Counted from the first letter of the stretch, positions 38,519 through 48,738 are shown. The stretch is 64,000 nt of DNA from Photobacterium angustum (GCF_003026365.1 NZ_PYOM01000016.1:60250-124249), one strand, 5' to 3'. Notes: a model not told the origin generated them from the sequence alone. Numbers and translations: made by a program.

Positions 38519-38546
38519 TTGACGATATTATATTCGCGCCTATAAT
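38519..38546 (+). promoter_or_regulatory. sigma70-type promoter of the formate dehydrogenase operon
   Basis: TTGACG (38519-38524), 16-bp spacer, TATAAT (38541-38546), about 47 nt ahead of the likely start codon of the alpha subunit. A near-consensus match. Confidence 0.7.
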
Positions 38547-38599
38547 AGCCGACCTCTTATGTAATACAATTCTTTTTATAATAATTAGGTGAGTTGACT

Positions 38600-41500
38600 T
38601 TGAATATAAGTAGACGTCAATTATTTAAATTGTGCGCAGGAGCTGTCGCTACGACATCTATTGCCTCCCTTGCCACAATACCGCAAAAAGCTTGGGCGCA
38701 AGCTCGAGAATTTAAATTAACAGCAGCAAAAGAAACGCGTAATACGTGTTCTTACTGTTCTGTTGGTTGCGGAACTTTACTTTACAGTACTGGTGCAGCA
38801 AACGGTAATATCAAACAAAAGGTATTCCACGTTGAAGGTGATCCCGATCATCCAGTAAGTCGTGGTGCATTATGTCCAAAAGGTGCGGGTCTAGCTGGTT
38901 TTGTTAACAGCGAACAACGTTTGAAATTCCCCGAATATCGCGCACCTGGTTCAGACAAATGGCAACGTATCTCATGGGATGAAGCATTCACCCGTATTGC
39001 CAAGTTAATGAAGCAAGACCGTGATGAAAACCTTGTTAAAACAAATGAGCAAGGCACCACAGTTAACCGCTGGCTAACCACAGGTATGCTATGTGCTTCG
39101 GCAGAAAGCAACGAAAATGGTTGGTTAACACAAAAATTTGCCCGTGGTTTGGGCATGGTTCCAGTTGACACTCAAGCGCGTATTTGACACGGCCCAACGG
39201 TAGCAAGTCTTGCTCCAACATTTGGCCGCGGTGCGATGACCAACAACTGGGTTGACATTAAAAATGCCAACGTAATCCTTGTAATGGGCGGCAACGCAGC
39301 AGAAGCACACCCTGTAGGCTTCCGCTGGGCAATTGAAGCTCAAAAAACCAATAACGCTGAAATCATTGTGGTTGATCCACGTTTCACGCGTACTGCAGCA
39401 GTGGCTGATCACTATGCACCAATCCGTTCTGGTGCTGATATTGCCTTCCTATTAGGTGCTATTCGTTACCTGATCGCAAGCAGCCAAGTAAATCACGAAT
39501 ATGTAAAAGCCTACACTAACGCTAGCTTTATCGTACGTGATGATTACGCATTCCATGATGGTCTGTTCTCAGGTTATGACGCAGAGAAACGTCAGTACGA
39601 CCGTAGTAGCTGGTTCTACAAGCTAGACGATAACGGCTACGCAATGAAGGATGAATCCCTACAACATCCTCGCTGTGTATGGAACTTACTGAAAGAACAT
39701 GTATCTCGCTACACACCTGATGTAGTTTCAAACATCACAGGTACGCCTGTTGATATGTTTGAACACGTATGTAAAGCGCTAGGTAGCACAGCTGCCGATA
39801 ACCGTGTTGCCACTATTTTGTACGCAACAGGTTGGACTCAGCACTCAAAAGGCGCTGAAAACATCCGTTGTATGGCAATGATCCAGTTACTTCTAGGTAA
39901 CATGGGTATGGCTGGCGGCGGTGTTAACGCCCTACGTGGTCACTCAAATATCCAAGGTATTACTGACCTTGGTTTGTTAGCACAAAATCTGCCGGGTTAC
40001 TTGAAACTGCCATCTGATAAAGATGTCGATCTTGCCACTCACCTTAAGCACCACACACCAGTGGCACTTGAAGCAGATCAAACTAACTACTGGCAACACT
40101 ACCCGTCTTTCTTCGTATCATTACTGAAGTCGTTCTACGGTAAAAATGCAACCGCAGAAAATAACTTTGGTTACGACATGATGCCAAAGTGGGATCAGGG
40201 TTACGACATGCTTCGCGTCTTCGACATGATGAAGAAAGGCGAAATGAACGGTTACATCTGTCAAGGTTTTAACCCTGTTGGCTCTATGTCCAACAAGCAA
40301 AAAACATTGGATGCGTTATCTAAGTTGAAATACTTAGTGGTTATCGATCCACTAGCGACAGAAACATCAACGTTCTGGCAGAACAAACCAAACGTAAACG
40401 AAGTGGATACCAAGAATATCCAGACTGAAGTATTCCGTTTACCTTGTGCATGTTTTGCTGAAGAAGATGGCACCATCGTAAGCTCAGCGCGCTGGTTACA
40501 GTGGCACTGGAAAGCGGCAGATATGCCGGGAGAAGCGAAAGGTGATGCTGAGATCTTAGCGGGTATCTTCATGAAGATGCGTAATATGTACCAACAACAT
40601 GGTGGTACATACCCAGATCCAATCCTTTCTCTAGATTGGAACTACGCAATTCCTGATGCGCCAAACACTAAAGAATTAGCACAAGAACTTAACGGTAAAG
40701 ATGCTAACGGCAACCAGCTATCTAGCTTTGCTCAACTAAAAGCTGATGGTTCTACTACAGCAGGTTGTTGGCTGTACACCGGTAGTTGGACTCCTGCGGG
40801 TAACCAAACTGCACGTCGTGATAACAGCGATCTATCTGGTTTAGGTTTAGCACCAAACTGGGCATGGTCTTGGCCTGCTAACCGTCGTGTTCTGTACAAC
40901 CGTGCATCAACACGTCCTGACGGCACACCTTGGGATAAGTCACGTACTTTAGTTGAATGGAATGGTAGCAAGTGGGTTGGCCCTGATGTGCCTGACTTTA
41001 ACGCTAAGCTTCCACCATCAAGCAATGCGGGTCCATTTATCATGCAACCAGAAGGCGTTGGTCGTCTATTTGCGTTAGATAAAATGGCTGAAGGTCCGTT
41101 CCCTGAACACTACGAACCGTTTGAAACACCAATTGGTACCAACCCATTACATAAGAATGTGGTATCAAACCCAGCGGCACGTATTTTCAAAGACGATCTT
41201 GCACAGCTTGGTCAAAAAGAGCAGTTCCCATTTGTGGGTACGACTTACCGCTTAACGGAGCACTTCCATACGTGGACAAGTCACTCTCACTTCAACGCTG
41301 TTCTACAACCAGAACAATTTGTTGAGATTGGCGAAGGCTTGGCAAAAGAGCGTGGCATTAAGAATGCTGACATGGTTCGCGTAACCTCTAAGCGTGGCTT
41401 CATTGAAGCAAAAGCGTATGTGTCTAAGCGTATTACACCACTACATGTTAATGGCCAAGCCGTTCACACTGTGGGTATTCCTATTCACTGGGGTTATGAA

Positions 41501-41614
41501 GGCGACACCAAACCTGGTTACTTAGCAAATGCGCTATCGCCATGTGTGGGTGATGCTAACTCACAAACGCCAGAGTACAAGGCATTCTTGGTTAACGTGG
41601 AAAAGGTGAAGTAA
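38600..41614 (+). CDS. fdnG: formate dehydrogenase major subunit, selenoprotein (FDH-N type)
   Basis: Catalytic Mo-bis-MGD and [4Fe-4S] subunit that oxidises formate, exported by the Tat system. The reading frame contains TGA at 39185-39187 at codon 196, in the context QARI-U-HGPTVASLAP, which is exactly the Sec196 site of FdnG. The open frames on each side join in the same phase, giving about 1004 residues. The N-terminus NISRRQLFKLCAGA is a Tat signal, then CSYCSVGC...CPKGAG binds the cluster. The start is taken as TTG 38600, six bases after AGGTGAG; TTG 38594 is possible. Automatic callers would split it in two. Confidence 0.95.
39188..39230 (+). promoter_or_regulatory. bacterial SECIS element
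   Basis: After the UGA, 11 nt precede GG-U-AGCA (39199-39205), loop AGTCT (39206-39210) and TGCTCC (39211-39216). The GGAGCA/TGCTCC stem has one bulged U, and the apical loop contains GU. Stem, bulge and spacing match the E. coli fdhF/fdnG SECIS hairpin recognised by SelB. Confidence 0.92.
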
Positions 41615-41617
41615 GCC

Positions 41618-42493
41618 ATGGGTATGGAATCACAGAATATTATTCGTAGTTCTGCGACATCATCGCTAACGCCTTCACCTGATGCGCGTAAACGCCAAAT
41701 TCAGGTAACAAAGCTTATCGATGTAACGTGCTGTACTGGCTGTAAAGGCTGTATGGATGCGTGTAGCGAATGGAACAACTTGCGCGGCAAAGTAGGTACC
41801 TTTGAAGGTACCTACCAAAATCCGCCAAATACAACCGCTGAAACATGGACCACTATCCACTTCAAAGAAATTGAAGAAGATAACAAGTTCAAATGGTTAT
41901 TCAGCAAGCACAGTTGTATGCACTGTTCAGATCCTGGCTGCTTAAAAGCCTGTCCTGAACCAGATGCTATCGTGCAATATGAAAACGGTGTTGTCGATTT
42001 CAACTCTGAAAAATGTGTTGGTTGTGGTTACTGTATTGCGGGTTGTCCATTCGACATTCCACGTATGAACCCAGTCGATAACCGTGTTTACAAGTGTACT
42101 TTGTGTCTTGATCGCCTACAGGCAGGTCAAGTGCCTTCATGTGCTAAAACCTGTCCAACAGGCGCACTACGTTTTGGCGAGCGAGAAGAAATTCTTGAAT
42201 ACGCTAACCAACGAGTGGCTGCACTGCAAGCCAAAGGTCACAAGAACGCGGGTATTTACAACCCAGCAGGTGTGGGCGGCACACACGTGATTTATGTTCT
42301 ACATGATATTACTGATCCTGAACGTTACGATCTGCCAAAAGATCCAAAGATCAGCGAAACAGTGAAATTGTGGAAAGACGATGTGAAGCCACTTGCAGCA
42401 GCAGGTTTAGTGGGTACGCTTGCGTTAGCAGCGATTCACCGTGTAACTGTTGGTCGCAGCCGTGTTGCGGAAGAAGAAGGAGATGAAAAATGA
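41618..42493 (+). CDS. fdnH: formate dehydrogenase iron-sulfur subunit
   Basis: Electron-transfer subunit with four [4Fe-4S] motifs: CCTGCKGCMDAC (about 35-46), CMHCSDPGCLKACP, CVGCGYCIAGCP and CTLCLDRLQAGQVPSCAKTCP. A C-terminal membrane anchor (AAAGLVGTLALAAIH) follows. In 291 residues it matches FdnH/FdoH. It starts 3 bp after the alpha subunit and overlaps the next gene by 4 bp. Confidence 0.95.
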   Translation: MGMESQNIIRSSATSSLTPSPDARKRQIQVTKLIDVTCCTGCKGCMDACSEWNNLRGKVGTFEGTYQNPPNTTAETWTTIHFKEIEEDNKFKWLFSKHSCMHCSDPGCLKACPEPDAIVQYENGVVDFNSEKCVGCGYCIAGCPFDIPRMNPVDNRVYKCTLCLDRLQAGQVPSCAKTCPTGALRFGEREEILEYANQRVAALQAKGHKNAGIYNPAGVGGTHVIYVLHDITDPERYDLPKDPKISETVKLWKDDVKPLAAAGLVGTLALAAIHRVTVGRSRVAEEEGDEK

Positions 42494-43125
42494 GTTTGAA
42501 TAAAACAATTTTACGTCATAAGCCTTTAGATCGCGTTGTGCACTGGACAGTAGCACTAACGGGTATCTGGACTCTATTGTCTGGTTTATCTTTTATGTTC
42601 GCACCATTGCACTTCCTTAGCTATGTCTACGGTTCACCGCAACTTGCACGTATTTTGCACCCATTCGGCGCAATTGTGATGACAATCGGACTTGCGTTTT
42701 TAGTTGCACGCTACTGGAGCCATAACCACTTTGAAAAAGGTGATCTCCAGTGGATGTTAAAAGTTAAAGACGTCTTAACCGAGAACGAAGAAAACGTACC
42801 TGAAGCAGGACAATACAACGCAGGTCAAAAAATGATCCTACGTCAATTTATTGCTTGTGGTCTGATCCTTCTTGTTACCGGTTTGATTGCATGGCGTGCC
42901 TACTTTGCGGCGTACTTCAGCATTGATGTCGTTCGCATTGCACTAATTGTTCACTCAATCACAGCCATTGTTTTTGCTCTTAGCCTGATTATCCATGCTT
43001 ACATGGCGTACTGGGTAGAAGGCTCTATCGATGGCATGTTAGAAGGGAAGGTTTCTCCTGCTTGGGCGAAGAAACACCACCCTCGTTGGCTACGTTCGCT
43101 AACTAGCGGCAAAAACCAACACTAA
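42490..43125 (+). CDS. fdnI: formate dehydrogenase cytochrome b556 subunit
   Basis: Membrane di-heme subunit that passes electrons from the Fe-S subunit to quinone. In 211 residues there are four membrane helices, with candidate heme histidines in LDRVVHWTVALTG, ILHPFGAIVM, LIVHSITAI and IIHAYMAY. It is the last gene of the three-subunit operon, ended by a hairpin terminator. Confidence 0.95.
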   Translation: MSLNKTILRHKPLDRVVHWTVALTGIWTLLSGLSFMFAPLHFLSYVYGSPQLARILHPFGAIVMTIGLAFLVARYWSHNHFEKGDLQWMLKVKDVLTENEENVPEAGQYNAGQKMILRQFIACGLILLVTGLIAWRAYFAAYFSIDVVRIALIVHSITAIVFALSLIIHAYMAYWVEGSIDGMLEGKVSPAWAKKHHPRWLRSLTSGKNQH

Positions 43126-43135
43126 CAACATGATT

Positions 43136-43165
43136 AAAAGCGGTAAGCCTGCACTTACCGCTTTT
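43136..43165 (+). terminator. terminator after fdnGHI
   Basis: A perfect 12-bp stem AAAAGCGGTAAG / CTTACCGCTTTT with a 6-nt loop, followed by ACCTTTTT. Some read-through into fdhE-selA-selB is likely, as that set has no obvious strong promoter of its own. Confidence 0.85.
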
Positions 43166-43173
43166 ACCTTTTT

Positions 43174-43203
43174 ATACCAACCAAGGTTTACTTTGGTTGG
43201 TAT
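43174..43203. other. second hairpin, between the terminator and fdhE
   Basis: ATACCAACCAA (43174-43184) pairs with TTGGTTGGTAT (43193-43203) over an 8-nt loop. There is no T-tract. It sits 20 bp before the fdhE start, so it could shape the mRNA 5' end or the ribosome-binding region, or be a processing site. Confidence 0.5.
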
Positions 43204-43223
43204 TCTTGTAATTGGAAAACAGC

Positions 43224-44114
43224 ATGAGCGTTAAAATTCTAGATAAAAATACGATTATTAAGCAAAAAAGTGATGGCTTTACTCCGTTAATTATTGGTGA
43301 TCCTGCAACCATTTTTTCAGCTCGTGCCGAGCGTTTACGTGCACTGGCTAAAGACTCTTTCATGGCAGATTACCTACTATTAGCCGGACAAATTGTTCAA
43401 CAACAAACGCTATTGGCCGAAGACTTTGCACAACCTGTTGCTAACTTTGCATCAGAAAATGCTTTAACTTGGCCGCTATCTTTAGATCAAGCTTGGTTTC
43501 CAATCTTAGAAGCCATGCTAGCGCAATTAACCACCTCATTACGTTTAGTTGCATCTGACGACATTGTAAAAGTGATCGATTCACTTCAAGATCTTGATAG
43601 CGACACCCTACACCATTACTTCACAGCACTTCAGCATAACCAGCCTGAGCGTGTACCTGCTGATCTCGCTATTTTGCTATGGGCTTGTATTAATACATTC
43701 ACCAGCCTACTTGTAAAAACCACTGCACTAGAGTGGCAACCCGAGCCAAATGTAAAACAGCATTTCTGCCCTCTTTGTGGTGGTGCGCCAGTGGCAAGTT
43801 TGATTAAAGGCAGTGGCCACCGTTACTTGCATTGCAGCCAATGTGAAACGGAGTGGCATCGTCTTCGTGCTGAATGTACTCAATGTGCGGATGGTGAAAA
43901 TATTCATCTACAAAGTGAAACCCTAGAAGATGCGGTACGTGCTGAAACTTGCGGTCACTGTAATAGCTACCTCAAGATTTTATTTTTAGAAAAGCAACCA
44001 AACCTTGATCCTATCGCAGACGATCTTGCGACATTAGTGTTAGATCAGAAGTTAAACCAAAACGAGTTATACCGTAATGGATTTAACCCATTCTTTTTAC
44101 CACTAATACAGTAA
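43224..44114 (+). CDS. fdhE: formate dehydrogenase accessory protein FdhE
   Basis: Cytoplasmic factor needed for assembly of the respiratory formate dehydrogenase. It has 296 residues from ATG 43224 ([11 protein letters not shown]); an in-frame TTG at 43212 is less likely. Four CxxC pairs typical of the rubredoxin-like C-terminal domain are visible: CPLC, CSQC, CTQC and CGHC. The gene is 13 bp from selA and begins the maturation/decoding part of the module. Confidence 0.95.
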   Translation: MSVKILDKNTIIKQKSDGFTPLIIGDPATIFSARAERLRALAKDSFMADYLLLAGQIVQQQTLLAEDFAQPVANFASENALTWPLSLDQAWFPILEAMLAQLTTSLRLVASDDIVKVIDSLQDLDSDTLHHYFTALQHNQPERVPADLAILLWACINTFTSLLVKTTALEWQPEPNVKQHFCPLCGGAPVASLIKGSGHRYLHCSQCETEWHRLRAECTQCADGENIHLQSETLEDAVRAETCGHCNSYLKILFLEKQPNLDPIADDLATLVLDQKLNQNELYRNGFNPFFLPLIQ

Positions 44115-44127
44115 TACTGAGATAGAT

Positions 44128-45591
44128 ATGACAGCCCAAGCACTCTATGCCCACTTACCCAGTGTTGATCTGATTTTAAATCACGAATTACAACAGCCTT
44201 TAATCCATCAATTTGGTAAAGAGCACATCACTACGCTTGTTCGTCAATTATTAGATCAAGCCCGCGAGACAATTCGAGATCGACAACAATTACCTCAGTG
44301 GCTGACACTTAATGAGTGCGACGGGCTGGCACTATCGCAACAGAAACTTGCACGTATAAATCTATTTTCTCATCATCTCGCGCAATCGACCCTGCCTTTA
44401 CAACATAAAGGGCAACGTCGTGTTTTTAACTTAACCGGTACTATCTTACACACCAATTTAGGTCGTTCTCTGCAAGCAGAAGCTGCAGTAAAAGCGGTGA
44501 CAGAGGTCATGCGTTTCCCTTCGACTTTAGAGTATTCTCTCCAGCAAGGTAAACGAGGCCACCGCGATCAAGCCATCAGTGAACAACTGCAACAGCTCAT
44601 TGGTTGTGAAGATGCGTGCTTAGTGAATAACAATGCCGCTGCGGTACTGTTAATGCTAGCCAGCCTTGCCAGTGGAAAAGAAGTCATTGTATCGCGTGGT
44701 GAGTTAGTTGAAATTGGTGGCTCATTTCGCATTCCAGATGTCATGCGACAAGCAGGATGTCAGCTCGTTGAAGTCGGTGCAACGAATCGCACTCACTTAA
44801 AAGACTATCAACAAGCGATTAATGAAAACACCGCGTTACTGATGAAAGTTCATACCAGTAACTACATGATCCAAGGCTTTACTAGCGCTGTATCTGAAGC
44901 TGAACTCTGTACGTTAGGACGTGCAATGCAAGTACCTGTGATCAGCGATTTAGGCAGTGGTTCATTAATCGATTTAGCCCAATACGGACTACCAAGCGAG
45001 CCGATGCCACAAAAGATGCTGCAAGATGGCATTGATTTAGTGAGCTTTTCTGGCGATAAATTACTCGGTGGGCCACAAGCAGGGATCATTGCTGGTAAAT
45101 CTGAACTCATTGAACAGCTGCAACATCACCCACTTAAACGTGCACTTCGCTGTGACAAAATGACCTTAGCGGCCCTTGAAGCAACATTAAATTTATACCG
45201 TCATCCAGAACGCTTACCTTGCGATCTCCCCACGCTGTCTATGTTAACTCGCAACCTTGATACACTAACAGATTTGGGTGAACGTCTAGTGCCTTACTGT
45301 CAGCAATTGGTTGGTCAGCACTTTACAGTAACTGTGATGCCTTCAATGGGGCAAATAGGCAGTGGTGCACTACCCACCGAACAACTTGAATCTGTCGCGT
45401 TATGTTTCAGTGTTAACAATAATCAAACATCCTACACGCTTAATGATCTTGCGGATCTTTTAGCAAGCGGAGAGATCCCAATAATCGGTCGTATTCACCA
45501 TGACAAACTGTGGTTATGCCTGCGTGGGATCAGCCACGAACAAGATTTCATCGCTCAGCTTGCTCAACTTTCACTTCCCAATCACGAATAA
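44128..45591 (+). CDS. selA: selenocysteine synthase SelA
   Basis: PLP enzyme that converts seryl-tRNA-Sec to selenocysteyl-tRNA-Sec using selenophosphate. In 487 residues the PLP lysine is K311 in [16 protein letters not shown]. Other family blocks are [15 protein letters not shown] and [10 protein letters not shown]. It is followed after 23 bp by selB. Confidence 0.97.
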   Translation: MTAQALYAHLPSVDLILNHELQQPLIHQFGKEHITTLVRQLLDQARETIRDRQQLPQWLTLNECDGLALSQQKLARINLFSHHLAQSTLPLQHKGQRRVFNLTGTILHTNLGRSLQAEAAVKAVTEVMRFPSTLEYSLQQGKRGHRDQAISEQLQQLIGCEDACLVNNNAAAVLLMLASLASGKEVIVSRGELVEIGGSFRIPDVMRQAGCQLVEVGATNRTHLKDYQQAINENTALLMKVHTSNYMIQGFTSAVSEAELCTLGRAMQVPVISDLGSGSLIDLAQYGLPSEPMPQKMLQDGIDLVSFSGDKLLGGPQAGIIAGKSELIEQLQHHPLKRALRCDKMTLAALEATLNLYRHPERLPCDLPTLSMLTRNLDTLTDLGERLVPYCQQLVGQHFTVTVMPSMGQIGSGALPTEQLESVALCFSVNNNQTSYTLNDLADLLASGEIPIIGRIHHDKLWLCLRGISHEQDFIAQLAQLSLPNHE

Positions 45592-45614
45592 CAAAGAACT
45601 AATAACGCCACTTT

Positions 45615-47546
45615 ATGATAATTGCCACCGCTGGCCATGTTGATCATGGTAAAACCCATTTACTTCAAGCCCTAACAGGCACCAATGCTGATCGCTTACC
45701 AGAAGAGCAAAAACGTGGGCTAACCATTGATTTGGGGTATGCGTTTATGCCCTATCACTCACAGCAAACGCAACAACAAGAAACCCTCGGATTTATTGAT
45801 GTACCGGGTCACGAGAAGTTTCTTTCCAACATGCTCGCCGGTGTCGGTACAGCCCATCATGCGATGCTGATTGTCGCGGGTGATGAAGGCATGATGGCGC
45901 AAAGCTATGAGCATTTAGCCATTTTGCGTTTATTGGCCATGGATAGCCTAACAGTGGTGATCACCAAATCAGATCTCACTACCTTAGAGCAACAACAGCA
46001 GTTAGAAGCACAACTCATTCAACTCTTATTTCAGCAAGGTTTTACCGAGCCAAAAATATTTCATTGCTCCGCGTTTACTGGTGATGGTATTGACGTACTT
46101 AAAGCTCACTTAATCACTTTAGCTGACAATGAAAAACAGCAACAAAATGATTTAGGCTTTCGTCTTGCCATTGATCGTGCTTTTCACGTAAAAGGTGCTG
46201 GATTGGTTGTTACTGGGACAGCATTAAGTGGCAGCATAAAGGTCGGAGATAGCCTTCAATTTATTAGCCATAACAAACTTAAGCAAGGTCAAACACAGGC
46301 AAAAACTGTCCGTATAAAAGGTTTACACGCCCAAGGAAATACAGCACAAGCGGCAGCAGCAAACCAGCGTGTAGCGATAAATATCGTTGGTGACATTGAT
46401 AAGAACGAACTTAATCGTGGCGACTGGTTAGTCAGTATTGTGCCCGATGCCGTGATCAATCGCGTAACGATTACATTAGCTGCCAATACCGATATTAAGC
46501 ACTGGCAAGCAGTACAAGTCTTCCATGCTGCAGCCCATACCACTGGTCGTATTGCGCTACTTGAAACAGATAAGGCGAAGGCAGGCGAGCATGTACTGGC
46601 TGAGATTACCTTCGATAGTCCATTATGTTTAGCAGAGCAAGATCGTCTATTACTGCGCGATCCCGCTTTAAAAACAAATCTTGGTAGTGGCGTCGTCATT
46701 GATTTGCTACCACCTAATCGTGGTAAGCGAAAGCCAGAGCGTTTAGCTTATTTAACCCAACGTGCAGAACTTGATTCCCTTAAAGATATTATTGCCTTTA
46801 AACTTGCCAATAAACCACAATCTATCAGTGAGTTAACGTGGCAGCATCAAAGTCAGCACATAGAACAAGTCGCAGGTAGTGCTGGTAGTAATGTTGAAAA
46901 TGATATTACCCAGTACGGTGATTTCCTTTGTACTTCTGCGTATCAAGTACAACTACAACAGAACATCATTGAAAAACTCGCGTTATACCATCAACAAGAA
47001 AATGACCACATCGGCTTAGGTAAAGATCGTCTTTATCGCATTACAGCACTCAACCAACCTGCAGCTATTTTTAATGAGCTGTTGGCTCAGTTATTAGCCC
47101 AGCAAAGCATTATCAATACTCGTGGTTGGTTACACCTTGCTAGCCACCAGCTACAACTCACAGAGCTTGAACAAAAAAGCTGGCAGCGCATTGCCCAGAT
47201 CATGCAGCAAAATTCAATGCCTTGGTGGGTGCGAGATCTCGCCAATGAGTGTGATCTTGATGAAGAGGAATTGCGTGCTCTGAGCTATAAATTGGCACAA
47301 CTAGGCTATATCTCTGCGATTGTTAAAGATCGCTATGTAAGCCACGACTATTTGATCTCGATTGCTAATCGTGTCCGTGCGCATATTGGACACCATCAAA
47401 AACTTGAAACAGCAGAGTTTAGAACAATTAGTCAATTAGGACGAAAAGTCGCCATTCAGATCTTGGAATATTTCGATAAGATTGGTTTTACAAAAAGGAA
47501 ATTTAACTATCGCGAATTACGAGATGAAGGTTTACTGAAAGGATAA
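45615..47546 (+). CDS. selB: selenocysteine-specific elongation factor SelB
   Basis: GTPase that brings Sec-tRNA-Sec to the ribosome at UGA codons with a SECIS. In 643 residues, G1 is GHVDHGKT (7-14), then GLTIDLGYAFM, DVPGHEKF, and TKSD. The C-terminal third (about 480-643) is the winged-helix RNA-binding region, ending in YFDKIGFTKRKFNYRELRDE. The gene ends 10 bp before tRNA-Sec on the other strand. Confidence 0.97.
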   Translation: MIIATAGHVDHGKTHLLQALTGTNADRLPEEQKRGLTIDLGYAFMPYHSQQTQQQETLGFIDVPGHEKFLSNMLAGVGTAHHAMLIVAGDEGMMAQSYEHLAILRLLAMDSLTVVITKSDLTTLEQQQQLEAQLIQLLFQQGFTEPKIFHCSAFTGDGIDVLKAHLITLADNEKQQQNDLGFRLAIDRAFHVKGAGLVVTGTALSGSIKVGDSLQFISHNKLKQGQTQAKTVRIKGLHAQGNTAQAAAANQRVAINIVGDIDKNELNRGDWLVSIVPDAVINRVTITLAANTDIKHWQAVQVFHAAAHTTGRIALLETDKAKAGEHVLAEITFDSPLCLAEQDRLLLRDPALKTNLGSGVVIDLLPPNRGKRKPERLAYLTQRAELDSLKDIIAFKLANKPQSISELTWQHQSQHIEQVAGSAGSNVENDITQYGDFLCTSAYQVQLQQNIIEKLALYHQQENDHIGLGKDRLYRITALNQPAAIFNELLAQLLAQQSIINTRGWLHLASHQLQLTELEQKSWQRIAQIMQQNSMPWWVRDLANECDLDEEELRALSYKLAQLGYISAIVKDRYVSHDYLISIANRVRAHIGHHQKLETAEFRTISQLGRKVAIQILEYFDKIGFTKRKFNYRELRDEGLLKG

Positions 47547-47556
47547 ACAAACAAAG

Positions 47557-47651
47557 TGGCGGAAGAACATAGGAGTCGAACCTACCCAGGACTGCTGGCA
47601 GCCCTACCCGGATTTGAAATCCGGACGCATCACCGGATACGCCGTTCTTCC
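47557..47651 (-). tRNA. selC: tRNA-Sec (anticodon TCA)
   Basis: On the minus strand the 95-nt sequence begins GGAAGAAC and ends GTTCTTCCGCCA (8-bp acceptor stem plus CCA). It carries a TCA anticodon at 47615-47617 within CCGGA-TTTCAAA-TCCGG, a long variable arm and the arm GGTTCGACTCC. It closely resembles E. coli selC. It is antisense to and just past selB. Confidence 0.97.
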
Positions 47652-47666
47652 TCATTTGTGTGACGT

Positions 47667-47695
47667 ATTTTATGCGTTAAAGGTATGGTTATCAA
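47667..47695 (-). promoter_or_regulatory. selC promoter
   Basis: Minus-strand TTGATA (47690-47695), 17-bp spacer, TAAAAT (47667-47672), ending 15 bp before the tRNA 5' end. A near-consensus sigma70 promoter. Confidence 0.75.
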
Positions 47696-47733
47696 CTGCT
47701 ATCGCTCAATTTCAGGGATAGCAGTTATTTTTT
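47694..47733 (+). terminator. terminator of the selA-selB transcript, beyond selC
   Basis: AACTGCTATC (47694-47703) pairs perfectly with GATAGCAGTT (47717-47726), followed by ATTTTTT on the plus strand only. So it ends plus-strand transcription, after the antisense of selC has been copied. Its left arm touches the -35 of the selC promoter. Confidence 0.75.
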
Positions 47734-47757
47734 AAGAACAACTGATTAAATATCAAG

Positions 47758-48738
47758 CTACTTCATTTGCTGATCTAAATTTAAAATAGTGAGCGCGTTA
47801 CTTACACTGGTTGCTAATACATCAACAACCCCAGAACGCAGTGCGCCTAAGAGTGCTAAGGCTTTACTATTTTCTGCTGCCGTTACCACAACTGTTGGAA
47901 TATTTCGTAGCTCTTCCATGGTTAGACCAATAACACGATCGCTCATCATAGTATCGGCTTGCTTTCCATGGCTATCAAAAAAGTCATAGCCCGCAATATC
48001 ACCGACCACACCTTTACGAATTCGCGCTTCAACAATTTCTTGTGGTGTGAACCAACCTAACTTCACCATATGGCTATTTTCATTCATATCACCTACGCCG
48101 ACCAACGCTAAGTCAGCACGACGAGCACGATCTAAGGTTTCTTTTACCGTGCCATTTTTCATAAATGCTTCTTTCACTATGATGTCGTCAACATAAGCGG
48201 GGGCATACAAGGTTTCACTAATACCATCATATTTTTTCGCCAATTGGCGACAAATGTGATCGGCATTAATTGCATTGCCTGAACGGTGTGTACCACCAAT
48301 ACCAGAAACAAATCGACATTTACGATGCGGTACGACTCCAACATGATTAGCAATAGACGCAATATTACGTCCCTGCCCAACCGCAACCACCATATCATCA
48401 GTTAATGTCGTCGTTAGGTAGCTCGAAACCAGACTTGCCACTTGCTGACGTTGGGTCTCGTCATCAGGCTGATCGAGTGCAACCAATGCGCGTTTTAAGT
48501 TAAAACGCTCAATCAATTGCTGTTCTAATTTTTCACTAAAAACAGGGTGATATTTAACGGTAATTTCCACTACCCCTTCATCACGTGCGCGACGAAGTAA
48601 ACGACCGACTTTAGCGCGAGACATACCAAAGCGCTGAGAGATCTCTTCTTGAGTAGCACCATCCTGATAATAAGCAATAGCGATCTCGGTAAGTAAATCA
48701 CTGTCTACATGGTTACTGTCAGTACTGCTTATGCTCAT
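47758..48738 (-). CDS. SorC-family transcriptional regulator
   Basis: 326-residue regulator with an N-terminal HTH (GATQEEISQRFGMSRAKVGRL, about 27-47) and a SorC/DeoR-type sugar-phosphate-binding domain (VAVGQGRNIASIANHV, RFVSGIGGT, LALVGVGDM, GVVGDIAGYDFFD). Such proteins usually control an adjacent sugar-catabolic operon, but none lies here, so the target is unknown. It stands alone between selC and the iron-uptake operon. Confidence 0.88.
   Translation of the reverse strand: MSISSTDSNHVDSDLLTEIAIAYYQDGATQEEISQRFGMSRAKVGRLLRRARDEGVVEITVKYHPVFSEKLEQQLIERFNLKRALVALDQPDDETQRQQVASLVSSYLTTTLTDDMVVAVGQGRNIASIANHVGVVPHRKCRFVSGIGGTHRSGNAINADHICRQLAKKYDGISETLYAPAYVDDIIVKEAFMKNGTVKETLDRARRADLALVGVGDMNENSHMVKLGWFTPQEIVEARIRKGVVGDIAGYDFFDSHGKQADTMMSDRVIGLTMEELRNIPTVVVTAAENSKALALLGALRSGVVDVLATSVSNALTILNLDQQMK

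Noticed and set aside
39181..39190. TGA inside the formate dehydrogenase gene as a nonsense mutation or frameshift
   Set aside because: The codon is at the known Sec196 site, the frame continues unchanged, a SECIS hairpin follows, and selA, selB and selC are nearby.
47557..47651. tRNA-Sec as attachment site of an integrated element (selC is a known target)
   Set aside because: No integrase, no direct repeat of the tRNA 3' end, and the neighbours look like core or iron-uptake genes.
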